64,000 nt of DNA from PFJX01 sp963713085. GTDB taxonomy: Bacteria > Pseudomonadota > Gammaproteobacteria > Burkholderiales > Thiobacillaceae. Shown here one piece after another: positions 45,573-55,080 of this stretch; the stretch's first letter is position 1; every line of letters starts with the position of its first letter. A program made the translations under genes and the position numbers. The notes under the pieces are model-generated. The model had not been told where the DNA came from and did not search any database. It was given only the letters and a program-made list of their open reading frames with translations. Location: NCBI GenBank assembly GCA_963713085.1, contig CAVQKQ010000009.1, positions 124,001 to 188,000 of the forward strand, given 5' to 3'.

Positions 45573-46490
45573 ATGACTCGCGTCGCAAAAGCCTCCAGCT
45601 TCGCCAAGACCAAGACCCGCACCGTCGCCAAACCGGCCCAGGACGCGAGCGGCGTCGTCCGCATGGCCGCCGTGCAGATGGCATCCGGTCCCCATGTCCC
45701 CGCCAATCTGGCCGAGGCGGAGCGGCTTATCGGCATGGCGGTGGCGGCGGGGGCCAAATTAGTCGTCCTGCCAGAATATTTCGCCATCATGGGGCTCAAG
45801 GACACCGACAAGGTGGCGGCCAGGGAGCAACTCGGCAAGGGTCCGATCCAGCGCTTCCTCGCCGTTCAGGCGAAAAAGCACGACATCTGGCTGGTCGGCG
45901 GCTCCGTGCCCCTGGCCTGCGACAACCCGAAGAAGGTGCGCAACAGCTGCCTGGTGTTCGACAACAAGGGCAAGCTTGCGGCCCGCTACGACAAGATCCA
46001 TCTGTTCGGCCTGGACCTCGGCAACGAGCATTACAAGGAACAGACCACCATCGAGGCCGGCGACAAGGTGGTGGTGGTGGACACCCCGTTCGGCCGGATC
46101 GGCCTGTCCATCTGCTATGACCTGCGCTTCCCCGAGATGTACCGCGCCATGGGCGATGTGGACATCATCCTGGTGCCCGCCGCCTTCACCGCCACCACCG
46201 GCAAGGCCCACTTCGAAACCCTGATCCGGGCACGGGCCATCGAGAACCTGGCCTATGTCATCGCCCCGGCCCAGGGCGGTTATCACGTGTCCGGCAGGGA
46301 GACCCATGGCGACACCATGATCGTCGATCCCTGGGGCAACATCCTGGACCGCCTGCCGCGCGGATCGGGCGTGGTGGTGGCTGGCATCAACCGGTCCTAC
46401 CAGGAAGGCCTTCGCAAGAGCCTTCCCGCCCTCAAGCACCGCACACTGAACTGCGCCCGCGACTTCAAGGTCGAAGTCATCAAGACCTGA
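45573..46490 (+). CDS. Nitrilase-superfamily amidase (Nit1/YbeM-like)
   Basis: A 305-residue carbon-nitrogen hydrolase. The Glu-Lys-Cys triad is visible: LPEYF (Glu), YDKIHLF (Lys) and ICYDLRFPE (Cys). It resembles the Nit1/YbeM branch that hydrolyses deaminated glutathione, a metabolite-repair reaction. The N-terminal 40 residues are a basic, variable extension before RMAAVQMASG. The start at ATG 45573 is used; an in-frame start 45 bases upstream lacks a ribosome-binding site. The conserved yhdP-nitrilase-tldD order supports a housekeeping role. Confidence 0.88.
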   Translation: MTRVAKASSFAKTKTRTVAKPAQDASGVVRMAAVQMASGPHVPANLAEAERLIGMAVAAGAKLVVLPEYFAIMGLKDTDKVAAREQLGKGPIQRFLAVQAKKHDIWLVGGSVPLACDNPKKVRNSCLVFDNKGKLAARYDKIHLFGLDLGNEHYKEQTTIEAGDKVVVVDTPFGRIGLSICYDLRFPEMYRAMGDVDIILVPAAFTATTGKAHFETLIRARAIENLAYVIAPAQGGYHVSGRETHGDTMIVDPWGNILDRLPRGSGVVVAGINRSYQEGLRKSLPALKHRTLNCARDFKVEVIKT

Positions 46491-46551
46491 CCGCGCGGCA
46501 CCATTTCTTGGCGCGGGCCCGCATTGGTGCCCGCCATTCTCAGGATTTCCG

Positions 46552-48015
46552 ATGAACGCTCTCCTTTCCGATCTGCATTTCTCCGCCGCCGAGTCCACCC
46601 TGCTTGCCCCCAACGAGGTCGACGCCGGCCAGTTGGACAGCATCTTCGGCCAACTCGCCGCCCATCGCGTGGACGACGCCGACCTCTACTTCCAGTACAC
46701 CCGCTCCGAGGCCTGGAGCCTGGAGGAAGGCCAGGTCAAATCCGGCAGCTTCAACATCGACCAGGGCGTGGGTGTGCGCGCCGTGATGGGGGACAAGACC
46801 GCCTTTGCCTATTCCGACGACATCCACCTGACGGCAATCCGAGAGGCCGCCGGCACCGTGCGCGCCATCGCCCGCGCTGGACAGACCGCCATCGTCCGTG
46901 TCCCCAGCCGGGTGGCGGGGCTCAGCCTGTACCGGCCCATGGACCCCCTGGCCACCCTGACCGAGGCCGACAAGGTGGCCCTGCTGCACCGCCTGGAAGA
47001 CTACGCCCGGGCCATGGACCCCCGCGTGACGCAGGTCATCGCCAGCCTGGCCGGAGAATACGAGGTGGTGTTCGTGGCCCGCCTGGACGGCCGCAATGGC
47101 GCCGACGTGCGCCCCCTGGTGCGGGTCTCGCTCCAGGTCATCGTCGAGGAAAACGGCGCGCGGGAACAGGGCAGCGCCGGCGGCGGCGGCCGATTCGACT
47201 ACGACTATTTCAGCGACGACATCCTGCGCGAATACGCCCGCCTGGCGGTGGATCAGGCCCTGGTCAACCTGCGCGCCAAGCCGGCCCCGGCCGGTACCAT
47301 GACCGTGGTGCTGGGCGCCGGCTGGCCCGGTATCCTGCTGCACGAAGCCATCGGCCATGGCCTGGAAGGCGACTTCAACCGCAAGGGATCCTCCGCCTTC
47401 TCCGGCCGCATCGGCCAGCGGGTGGCGGCGGACGGCGTCACCGTGGTGGACGACGGCACCATCCCGGACCGGCGCGGCTCCCTCAACATCGACGACGAGG
47501 GCACCCCGAGCCAACGCACCGTGCTGATCGAGAACGGCATCCTCAAGGGCTACATGCAGGACAGCATGAACGCCCGCCTCATGGGCATGGCGCCCACCGG
47601 CAACGCCCGGCGCGAATCCTTCGCCCATCTGCCCATGCCGCGCATGACCAACACCTACATGCTGGGCGGCGAGGGGGATATGGGCAAGGACCCGGCGGAG
47701 ATCATCGCCTCGGTCAAGAAAGGTCTTTACGCAGTCAACTTCGGCGGCGGCCAGGTGGACATCACCAGCGGCAAGTTTGTGTTCTCCACCGCCGAGGCGT
47801 ATCTGATCGAGGATGGCCGGATCACCACGCCGGTAAAAGGCGCCACCCTCATCGGCAACGGGCCGGATGTGCTCACCCGGGTATCCATGATCGGCAATGA
47901 CATGAAGCTGGACCCGGGCGTGGGCACCTGTGGCAAGGAAGGCCAGAGCGTGCCGGTGGGCGTGGGCCAGCCCACCCTGCGGGTGGACGGCCTGACGGTC
48001 GGCGGCACCAGTTGA
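46552..48015 (+). CDS. tldD: Metalloprotease TldD
   Basis: A 487-residue protein of normal TldD length. The zinc site is LLHEAIGHGLEGD (HEXXXH type), with a later cysteine in DPGVGTCGKEGQ near the C-terminus. TldD and TldE (PmbA) form a heterodimer that unfolds and cuts small peptides, including modified peptide precursors. tldE is not in this window. It follows the nitrilase gene after a 61-base gap. Confidence 0.97.
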   Translation: MNALLSDLHFSAAESTLLAPNEVDAGQLDSIFGQLAAHRVDDADLYFQYTRSEAWSLEEGQVKSGSFNIDQGVGVRAVMGDKTAFAYSDDIHLTAIREAAGTVRAIARAGQTAIVRVPSRVAGLSLYRPMDPLATLTEADKVALLHRLEDYARAMDPRVTQVIASLAGEYEVVFVARLDGRNGADVRPLVRVSLQVIVEENGAREQGSAGGGGRFDYDYFSDDILREYARLAVDQALVNLRAKPAPAGTMTVVLGAGWPGILLHEAIGHGLEGDFNRKGSSAFSGRIGQRVAADGVTVVDDGTIPDRRGSLNIDDEGTPSQRTVLIENGILKGYMQDSMNARLMGMAPTGNARRESFAHLPMPRMTNTYMLGGEGDMGKDPAEIIASVKKGLYAVNFGGGQVDITSGKFVFSTAEAYLIEDGRITTPVKGATLIGNGPDVLTRVSMIGNDMKLDPGVGTCGKEGQSVPVGVGQPTLRVDGLTVGGTS

Positions 48016-48216
48016 TCGACCGGCATCGACATACAACACGCCTGTAAGTCGATAAGGCAACTCGCCAATACCAGGCAGGTGTCCGGATCAGGACCGGCGG
48101 ACCGGCCAACCCCAGCCTTGCGCGTCACCGACAAAGGGCCGAGGAACTGCCGCGCTCGCTTGGGCGGGCCCCAGCCGCAGTTAGAATGGGTAGCAATCGG
48201 CTCATTTGTTCCATCC

Positions 48217-49287
48217 ATGCCCCTTCGACACGGCGTGCTGCTCGTGGCGCTGGCCCTGGCGCTCACGGCCTGCGCAACACCTCAGATACAGCGGATCGGT
48301 CCCTCCATGGCCTCACCCCAACTCCTGCCCGACCAGGTACGCACGGCCGATGCCGCCAGGCTTCCCCTTAGCGCCTGGCTGCCGGCCGGGGAGCCCCGCG
48401 CCGTCATCCTGGGGCTGCACGGTTTCAACGACTACCGCCGCGCCTTCGAGGAGACGGGCGAGTTCCTGGCCTCCCGGGGCTTCGCCGTCTACGCCTACGA
48501 CCAGCGCGGCTTCGGCGAGACGGCCCATGCCGGCCGGTGGTTCGGCGCAAAGCAAATGGCGACGGACCTGTGCACCGTGGCCGGCCTCCTGCGCCAGCGC
48601 CACCCCGGCCTGCCCCTGTACGTCATCGCCGAGAGCATGGGCGGTGCCGTGGCCCTCGTCGCCCAGGAGGGGACTACACAGGGATCGGCTGTGTCCCCGG
48701 CTGGGTCTGGAGGACCCGGCATCCCCGAGATTGTATCGGGAGCTCACTGCCCTTTGCGCGTCGATGGGCTGGTCCTGGTGGCCCCGGCGGTGTGGGGACG
48801 CTCAACCATGCCCGCCCTGCAGCGGGGCGCCCTGTGGCTGGCGGCACACACCTTCCCCGCCCTGACCCTCAGTCCCCGCGGCCTGGACATCACACCGACG
48901 GACAACGAGGCGGCCCGACGCAAGCTGCGGGAGGATCCGCTGGTGATCAAGAAAACCCGTGTGGATACCCTGTGGGGCCTCTCGCAACTGATGGAGCGCG
49001 CGCTGGCCGTTGCCCCCGCACCGGAACTGCCCACCCTGATCCTCTATGGCGAGCGGGACGAGATCATCCCCAAGCAGCCCATCTGCCGCTGGCTGAGCGG
49101 CCTTCCGGGATCACCGCTGCACCGCCTGGCGGTCTATCAAAACGGCTGGCATATGCTCACCCGGGACCTGCAGGCCAACGCAGTGCTGTCTGATATCGCC
49201 GTCTGGCTGGCGGACCGCTACGCGTCCCTTCCTTCCGGTTCGGTAGTGCCCGGCAAGCGGCCGGCGTTCTGCGTCAAGGTGAATTGA
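48217..49287 (+). CDS. Alpha/beta-hydrolase lipoprotein (monoacylglycerol lipase-like)
   Basis: A 356-residue protein with a lipobox (ALTAC, Cys about residue 17), then an alpha/beta-hydrolase fold. GLHGFNDYRRAFEE forms the oxyanion loop, YDQRGFGETAHAGRW follows, the nucleophile elbow is IAESMGGAVAL, the acid is in LILYGERDEI and the His in NGWHMLTRD. It resembles monoacylglycerol-lipase-type esterases attached to the membrane. An unusual Gly/Pro/Ser-rich insertion of about 30 residues (QEGTTQGSAVSPAGSGGPG...) follows the nucleophile helix. The start ATG 48217 is preferred to upstream in-frame starts because it gives a lipoprotein signal. Confidence 0.85.
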   Translation: MPLRHGVLLVALALALTACATPQIQRIGPSMASPQLLPDQVRTADAARLPLSAWLPAGEPRAVILGLHGFNDYRRAFEETGEFLASRGFAVYAYDQRGFGETAHAGRWFGAKQMATDLCTVAGLLRQRHPGLPLYVIAESMGGAVALVAQEGTTQGSAVSPAGSGGPGIPEIVSGAHCPLRVDGLVLVAPAVWGRSTMPALQRGALWLAAHTFPALTLSPRGLDITPTDNEAARRKLREDPLVIKKTRVDTLWGLSQLMERALAVAPAPELPTLILYGERDEIIPKQPICRWLSGLPGSPLHRLAVYQNGWHMLTRDLQANAVLSDIAVWLADRYASLPSGSVVPGKRPAFCVKVN

Positions 49288-49741
49288 AACGGAACCGGGC
49301 GAGTAGAAGGTCTGGCCCGACATAACGACAAGCAGCCGCTTGTGCTTCGCGAAGCATTGAGGCTAGGTAGGTCACGGGTGGCCGGACGTTACCCCGGCTG
49401 CTATGTCCACATCACTGTGTCGGGCGAATATCCCGACCATACGCTGGCGAGTCATGCAACCTTCACACCTGCGGCGCAGGAAAATGGCGACAACCACGCA
49501 GGCACCCGTGATGTCACCATTGTCCACCATTCGCGCGAGCACGGCCTGCGCTTTGCTGATTAGGGGAATCACCTCGAAGCGGCCCCTCGCGGGCAGAAGC
49601 ACATCATTGCGGTGGCCATGAAGGGTAGGCAGGTGCAGCGGCGCTGCACGATTGGCTTAATGCATGACATTTCATGATGTTGGGCTGAATTTCAGCCCAG
49701 TACATGTTCCGCTGAAGTTCCGGCAGGAGAGGGATTAAGGC
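49288..49741. other. Intergenic stretch, no supported gene
   Basis: About 450 bases between the lipoprotein hydrolase and the broken HD-GYP gene. Short open frames exist on both strands without domains. A small hairpin (GGGCTGAA / TTCAGCCC around TT, about 49682-49699) is the only ordered element seen. Confidence 0.35.
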
Positions 49742-50519
49742 ATGGCACAACACAAGCCGTTCACCAGAAATATCGAAGACTCGTCCTTGAATCCTCCAAT
49801 CTATGGGTGCTCGGTATGCGGAACTACCGCGTGCAACCGCCAATACCACAGGACGGACCACAGGCATATTTGTGAGCATTGTCTGCTCGATTCCCGCAAG
49901 CAACTCGCAAAGCTGGTCGACACACACCCCTACGAGGAATTTACGGAATCCCTTGCCGCCGCCCTGGATTTGCTTGAACGCGAGACCGGTCTGCATTCGA
50001 GGCGTGCGCGGCACACACCCTGATCCTGGCACGCCACCAGCACGACGTTGCAGCCGTTCTGCGGGAGATCTACTGGGGCAGCCTACTGCATGACATCGGC
50101 AAGATCGGGGTGCCAGACGCCATCTTGCTCAAACCGGATCGACTGACCGAGGAAGAATGGCAAATCATGCGCATGCACCCGGAGAATGGCAGCCGCATCC
50201 TTGGAAAATTGCCTTACTTTTCCCTGGCAGCACAGATTGTGCTCTGCCATGAGGAACGCTATGACGGCTCAGGCTATCCCAGGGCGTTGAAGAGAGATGC
50301 CCCGTTACCCGCGCGGCTGTTCGCATTCATCGACACCCTTGACGCCATGACATTCGACCAGCCATATCGCAAGGCGCTGCCTTTCGATGCCGCCAAGGCA
50401 GAGATCCTCAGAATGTCAGGGAACAATTTGACCCGGTGGCGATTGAGGCTTTCCTGCTTGAAGAGGCCTTTCTGCATGAGATGACAGCCTTGGATTACCT
50501 TGAAGGAGTCGCTGTTTAG
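49742..50519 (+). pseudogene. HD-GYP domain protein, broken by two frameshifts
   Basis: The first 90 residues (from ATG 49742) hold a cysteine/histidine-rich head (GCSVCGTTACN, HICEHC) and the start of an HD-GYP domain (LERETGLHSRR). Frame then changes near 50005-50015 and continues HTLILARHQHDV, SLLHDIGKIGVPDAILLKP (HD site) and HEERYDGSGYP (GYP site). A second change near 50415-50425 restores EQFDPVAIEAFLLEEAF and ends at TAG 50517-50519. HD-GYP enzymes hydrolyse c-di-GMP. All catalytic motifs survive, so the loss is recent or due to sequence errors. The short Cys-rich N-terminus is not a usual HD-GYP sensor. Confidence 0.72.
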
Positions 50520-51018
50520 GCAACAGAGGCCAGCAAGGCATTGCACCACGCCCAGGTGTAAGTCCTGATCAGGTCACTGTCAGTGACTGCTCAATCTTGT
50601 TTTGCAGCCATATAGGCACACACCTCAGATGCCATTCGGCCAAGGCAACGCATGGTCTGGGCTGGCGTACGGCTGCTTCAGGTAAACAATCAGTCACTCG
50701 CGGCCATGATTCCATGAACGTCTGTTTCCTCGACCGGCGAACGAGGGCTTCCGACCCTGTTTGGTCAAATGACCCTGACAAAGGTTGAAACGCACCTAGT
50801 CGAGCGTCAGTTACTTATCTGCAAAGAGACATGCAAGGTCCCTTGGCGCCACCTCGGCCATAGAGGGTTGTCTGGATGCATTCCTGAGTGTCTGCATAGC
50901 AGACAGGCTGCCGGATAAAACAGGTACACAACCATCTTATCCTCAGCCAATACAGCCGTTCCCCTGATGCTGATGGCAGCCATTTGTGGATAACAAATGG
51001 ATGGCAGTTGCATTTGTA
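50520..51018. other. Intergenic stretch, no supported gene
   Basis: About 500 bases after the broken HD-GYP gene and before the Fur palindrome. No open frame shows a domain, and I saw no RNA-like structure worth naming. It may contain further decay products. Confidence 0.35.
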
Positions 51019-51041
51019 ATACGAATCATTATCATTCGTAT
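51019..51041. promoter_or_regulatory. Perfect palindromic Fur box before the diheme-peroxidase operon
   Basis: ATACGAAT CATTATC ATTCGTAT is a 23-base perfect inverted repeat containing the Fur core AATCATTATCATT. It lies about 120 bases upstream of the peroxidase start and is the strongest of the three Fur-like sites in the window. It implies induction of the following four genes at low iron. Confidence 0.85.
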
Positions 51042-51159
51042 ACGGACTATGGCGTGATGTCGGTAATACCGAGGGCCATGTCAAGTGATGTGTCGTGGGA
51101 CATGACCATGGGTTGCTCATTCCTTTCGGCTAGATTTTACGATTCAAGAAAGTGCATGA

Positions 51160-52365
51160 ATGAGAATGACAAGTGTTGGTCACCCACTTCTGGTGTGCTT
51201 TTACCTGTGTCTGTTCCTGATCCTGTCGGGCTGCGGCGGCGGGGACAGTGGCAATAGCACCAGCGAGTCCTCTGGCGCGAACCAGGCCAATCTGGAGTTG
51301 CTGGGCAAGAAACTGTTTGAGGACGCCAACCTGTCCGAGCCGGCGGGCCAGTCCTGCGCCTCCTGCCATGACGCCGCCCACATCTTCACCGACCCGGACC
51401 AGGACAAGCCCACTTCGGAGGGGGTACATGCAGGCTTGTTCGGCAAACGCAATACGCCCACGGCCGCCTATGCGCAGTTTTCCCCGCCATTTCATTTCGA
51501 CAATGGGGACGGGACCTACGTAGGCGGCCAGTTCCTGGACGGGCGTGCCTCGATGCTGGAAGACCAGGCCAAGCAACCTTTCCTGAACCCGGCCGAAATG
51601 GCCAACCTCGATAAACAATCTGTGGTGGACAAGGTGCGGAACGCCTCCTATGCCACGCTCTTCCATCAGGTGTTCGGAACGTCGTCGCTGGACGACGCCG
51701 ATCAGGCCTACGAGCGCATTGTCCAGGCCATAGCCGCCTTCGAGCGCAGCAAGACCTTTGCGCCACTCACCTCCAAGTTCGACTACTTCCTGAAGGGTCA
51801 GGCACAGTTCACCGACCAGGAGGCACGCGGCATGGCCCTGTTCGCCAGTTCGACCAAAGGGAATTGCGCCGCCTGCCATCCCATCACGCCGCTGGCGGAT
51901 GGCACGCCGCCGTTGTTTACCGATTTCACCTACGACAACCTGGGCGTACCACGCAATCCCGACAACCTTTTCTACACGCAGGGGGTCGGCTTCAACCCGG
52001 ATGGCTGGAATTTCGTCGACCTGGGATTGGGCGGGGCCCTGGGCATCGTCACTGAAAACGGCAAATTCAAGGTTCCCACGCTACGCAACATCGCCGTGAC
52101 GGCCCCTTACATGCATAACGGCTACTTCACTGACCTGCGCTCGGTGGTGGCGTTTTACAACGACCGGGACGTGCGTCCGAGATGCGTTGATGCCACATGG
52201 ACGCGTGCCGCCGATGCCCAGAGCCAGAATTGCTGGCCCGCGCCCGAGGTGCCGGAAACCGTCAACCATGTGGAGTTGGGTCATCTGGGCCTTACCGACC
52301 AGGAGATCGACGACATCGTCGCTTTCATGAAGACCCTGACCGACGGCTGGCAGCCGGCACCCTGA
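51160..52365 (+). CDS. Diheme cytochrome c peroxidase/MauG-family lipoprotein
   Basis: A 401-residue protein with a lipobox (LILSGC, Cys about residue 25) and a Gly/Ser-rich linker. Two heme c motifs follow: CASCH near residue 67 and CAACH near 234, with the N- and C-terminal domains of the bacterial cytochrome c peroxidase/MauG family. The C-terminal block VPTLRNIAVTAPYMHNGYFTDLRSVVAFYN carries the axial Met region (APYMHNG). Members either reduce peroxide or oxidise protein or metal substrates. It is membrane-anchored and heads a Fur-controlled operon with a porin, an FMN-binding protein and a PepSY protein, suggesting a role in iron handling rather than only peroxide defence (inference). 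Confidence 0.88.
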   Translation: MRMTSVGHPLLVCFYLCLFLILSGCGGGDSGNSTSESSGANQANLELLGKKLFEDANLSEPAGQSCASCHDAAHIFTDPDQDKPTSEGVHAGLFGKRNTPTAAYAQFSPPFHFDNGDGTYVGGQFLDGRASMLEDQAKQPFLNPAEMANLDKQSVVDKVRNASYATLFHQVFGTSSLDDADQAYERIVQAIAAFERSKTFAPLTSKFDYFLKGQAQFTDQEARGMALFASSTKGNCAACHPITPLADGTPPLFTDFTYDNLGVPRNPDNLFYTQGVGFNPDGWNFVDLGLGGALGIVTENGKFKVPTLRNIAVTAPYMHNGYFTDLRSVVAFYNDRDVRPRCVDATWTRAADAQSQNCWPAPEVPETVNHVELGHLGLTDQEIDDIVAFMKTLTDGWQPAP

Positions 52366-52412
52366 CCACTTTCAACCCCCTGCTATCCCACGCTGAAACC
52401 TGGAGCTTCCCC

Positions 52413-53714
52413 ATGCAACGAACAAGACTGTCTCTCTTGATTGCGGCGCTATTGGCCGCGCCGTATTCCCATGCCGATGACGCGGAACTGCGCGCGCGCA
52501 TCGACAGGCTTGAGACGGAAGTCCAGGCCCTCACGGCTGCTTTGAAACAGGTCAACTCAAAGACTGAGGCCATCGCCATTCAGCAGGAAGCGGCCGCTAG
52601 TGCGCCGGCCAGCGGTAGCGCGGCCGGTGCAGCGTCAGAGTCCGAGGTGGCCGGATCAGCCTATGCAAACACCACGATCTACGGGTATGGCGAAATCAAT
52701 TACAACCATCCGCGCGATTCGAGCCAGGCCCAGGCGGATTTGCGGCGCGCGGTGTTCGGCTTCGGCCATCGCTTCGACGACGAAACCCGGTTCATGTCCG
52801 AATTCGAATTCGAGCACGCCGTGACTTCGGCCGATGACGAAGGGGAGGCCGAGGTCGAGCAGTTCTATATCGATCACCGCCTGGCCCAGAACACGAACCT
52901 CAAGGCCGGCCTGTTCCTGATGCCCTTCGGCCTACTCAACGAGTCCCACGAGCCGACCCACTACTACGGCGTGGAGCGCAACTTCGTGGAGACTGCGATC
53001 ATCCCCAGCACCTGGCGCGAAGGCGGCGTCGGGATTTATGGTTCGACCGATTTCGGGCTGGCCTGGGACGCGGGTGTGACCACTGGTTTCGATCTATCGA
53101 AATGGGATGCGACCGCCAGCGAGGGTAGCGAATCGCCCCTGGGTAGCGTCCATCAGGAATTGCAGCTGGCCAAGGCCAAGGATCTTGCCGTCTACGGCGC
53201 GATCAACTGGCGCGGCACACCCGGTCTTGTCATCGGTGGCAGCATTTTCACCGGCCAGGCCGGACAGGGAACCCCGGGCTCCCTGGTCGGGAACTCGCGC
53301 ATCCTGATCTGGGATACGCATGCGCGCTGGACGCCCGATCGCTGGGACCTGTCGGCTGTTTACGCCAAAGGATCGATTTCCGATACCGCCACCTACAACC
53401 AGATAAATGCCTACCAGCCCTCGCCCATCCCCAAAGCGTTCTTCGGCTGGTACACACAGGCGGCCTATCGCCTGTGGGAATCAGGCAAGCGCTCACTTTC
53501 GCCCTTCGTCAGATACGAACGCTACAATACCGCCAGCGCCTACGCGGCCTTGCCGGTGGCGCTCTCCCTCAGCGCGCGGCCGACCGAAACCGTCGGTACC
53601 GTCGGCGTCAATTACCAGCTCAACCCCGATCTCGTATTCAAATTCGATTACCAAAACTTCCATGTTGATTCTTCGCGCAATCGTTTCGATCTTGGCCTCG
53701 GCCTCACGTTCTAG
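52413..53714 (+). CDS. Outer-membrane porin (phosphate-selective porin O/P-like)
   Basis: A 433-residue protein with signal peptide (about 1-21, PYSHAD) and a short N-terminal coiled coil (DDAELRARIDRLETEVQALT) of the kind that trimerises porins. An Ala/Ser linker precedes a barrel starting TTIYGYGEINY. Barrel strands include RFMSEFEFEHA and KAGLFLMPFGLLNESHEP, typical of porin O/P-like families, and the end RFDLGLGLTF has a terminal Phe. It lies 47 bases after the peroxidase gene. Within a Fur-regulated operon it is likely a channel for an iron species or small chelate; selectivity cannot be read from sequence. Confidence 0.85.
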   Translation: MQRTRLSLLIAALLAAPYSHADDAELRARIDRLETEVQALTAALKQVNSKTEAIAIQQEAAASAPASGSAAGAASESEVAGSAYANTTIYGYGEINYNHPRDSSQAQADLRRAVFGFGHRFDDETRFMSEFEFEHAVTSADDEGEAEVEQFYIDHRLAQNTNLKAGLFLMPFGLLNESHEPTHYYGVERNFVETAIIPSTWREGGVGIYGSTDFGLAWDAGVTTGFDLSKWDATASEGSESPLGSVHQELQLAKAKDLAVYGAINWRGTPGLVIGGSIFTGQAGQGTPGSLVGNSRILIWDTHARWTPDRWDLSAVYAKGSISDTATYNQINAYQPSPIPKAFFGWYTQAAYRLWESGKRSLSPFVRYERYNTASAYAALPVALSLSARPTETVGTVGVNYQLNPDLVFKFDYQNFHVDSSRNRFDLGLGLTF

Positions 53715-54207
53715 GCTTGCTGGCCTAGTCGTGCTATTCATGGCTTCCGGCGGCGCGTTCGCCGACACGGTCTACCAGACGCGCGATGATTTTCTCCGCG
53801 AGGCGTTCGGCACGCCGCCGCCGGTCCAGGTGATTTGGGTTGACAGCGACATCCAGAACAGCCTCAAGGCCGTGCTCGGACATCCCTACGGTCAGGCGCG
53901 ATTGCGCTACTGGCGGAAGAACGGCAAGACCGCATGGATACTCGACGAGATCGGCAAGGAATATCCGATCACCGCCGCGTTCCTGGTGGGAAATGACTCG
54001 ATCGATTTGGCGCGCGTGCTCGTCTATCGGGAGACCCGCGGCATGGAGGTGCGCTACCCATCCTTCCTACGGCAATTCATCGGCGCCCGGCTGCTCGACG
54101 GTAAACTCAGCAAACCGATCGACGGCATTTCCGGGGCTACGCTTTCGGTACAGTCGATGGAGCGGATGGCGCGCGCCGCGCTCGTGCTCAATGAGCACGC
54201 GCCATGA
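53662..54207 (+). CDS. Periplasmic FMN-binding domain protein
   Basis: A 181-residue protein with a signal sequence (hydrophobic stretch to about residue 35, GGAFAD) and an FMN-binding domain. The domain closes with the SGATLSVQS motif, in which the Thr is the covalent FMN site in RnfG/NqrC-type domains. It overlaps the porin 3' end by 53 bases; starting at ATG 53662 keeps a full signal peptide, whereas ATG 53740 would not. It probably moves electrons in the periplasm between the PepSY membrane protein encoded next (4-base overlap) and the diheme lipoprotein or a ferric substrate (inference). Confidence 0.82.
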   Translation: MLILRAIVSILASASRSRLAGLVVLFMASGGAFADTVYQTRDDFLREAFGTPPPVQVIWVDSDIQNSLKAVLGHPYGQARLRYWRKNGKTAWILDEIGKEYPITAAFLVGNDSIDLARVLVYRETRGMEVRYPSFLRQFIGARLLDGKLSKPIDGISGATLSVQSMERMARAALVLNEHAP

Positions 54208-54974
54208 AACCGGACAAGATCGCCGTGACACACCGTCGGCGCATGATCGGTGTCATTCTGCATCGCTGGCACCGGAGGCTGGGCTTGGTCGCCGGCCTGT
54301 TCGTGGTCTGGCTGGCCAGCAGCGGCATCGCGCTCAATCACAGTTCCGAACTCGGTCTGGATCACGCGGTGGTCAGCGCGCCATGGCTCACCCACCTCTA
54401 CGGACTACGTGAAGCAATACCGGATAGGGGCTTCATCACCAACCAGCATTGGCTGGTCGGCAACGATGTACAAACCGTGATCGATGGGCGACCGATCGCG
54501 ACCGCTCTGCCCGGGCCGCTCGGGCTGGTCGCCGCCAACAATCTGTTGTTCGCGGCCAATGCCGGCACGCTCGCTGTATTCGACTTCCAGGGGCGGGCCG
54601 TGGATACGTTGCGTGACTCCGATCTACCGATCCCAGTCATTCATCGAATCGGCGGCGGAGATGGCGTGGTGGTCATCTCGGACGAACAGGACCACCGCTT
54701 CGCCAGCCGTGACGGTCTGACCTGGGTCCCCTTCACCGGCGCTGTAGTCTGGACGGCGAGCGTGAAACTGCCCGCCACCGTCAAGGCGAGCGCGGCCTCC
54801 TTGCTGCGACCGCGGCTTCCTGTCGAACGAGTGCTTCTTGATGCACACAGCGGGCATATTCTTGGACGCTACGGCCCGATCCTGGTCGATACGGTCGGCG
54901 TTATCTTTATCTTGATCGCCTCGAGCGGGCTGTATATGTATATCCGCCACCACTTTCGGAGTGGTCATCATTGA
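54204..54974 (+). CDS. PepSY-associated transmembrane protein
   Basis: A 256-residue protein with an N-terminal membrane helix (about residues 26-45, LGLVAGLFVVWLASSGIAL, preceded by HRWHRRLG) and a C-terminal helix (about 228-248) ending YIRHHFRSGHH. Between them is a periplasmic beta-rich domain. This is the PepSY_TM plan seen in membrane reductases for siderophore or heme iron. Histidines flank both helices and could bind b-type heme. It overlaps the FMN-binding gene by 4 bases and ends the Fur-controlled operon. It likely feeds electrons from the inner membrane to the periplasmic flavoprotein (inference). Confidence 0.78.
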   Translation: MKPDKIAVTHRRRMIGVILHRWHRRLGLVAGLFVVWLASSGIALNHSSELGLDHAVVSAPWLTHLYGLREAIPDRGFITNQHWLVGNDVQTVIDGRPIATALPGPLGLVAANNLLFAANAGTLAVFDFQGRAVDTLRDSDLPIPVIHRIGGGDGVVVISDEQDHRFASRDGLTWVPFTGAVVWTASVKLPATVKASAASLLRPRLPVERVLLDAHSGHILGRYGPILVDTVGVIFILIASSGLYMYIRHHFRSGHH

Positions 54975-55080
54975 CTTATTTCAACCGCGGTTTACCTGAA
55001 GCAGCCGTACGACAGTCCAGACCAAAATGCCCAGGGTTTGAAACAGCAGAAGATCCTGCAATGGCGTTTCATATGCCCGT

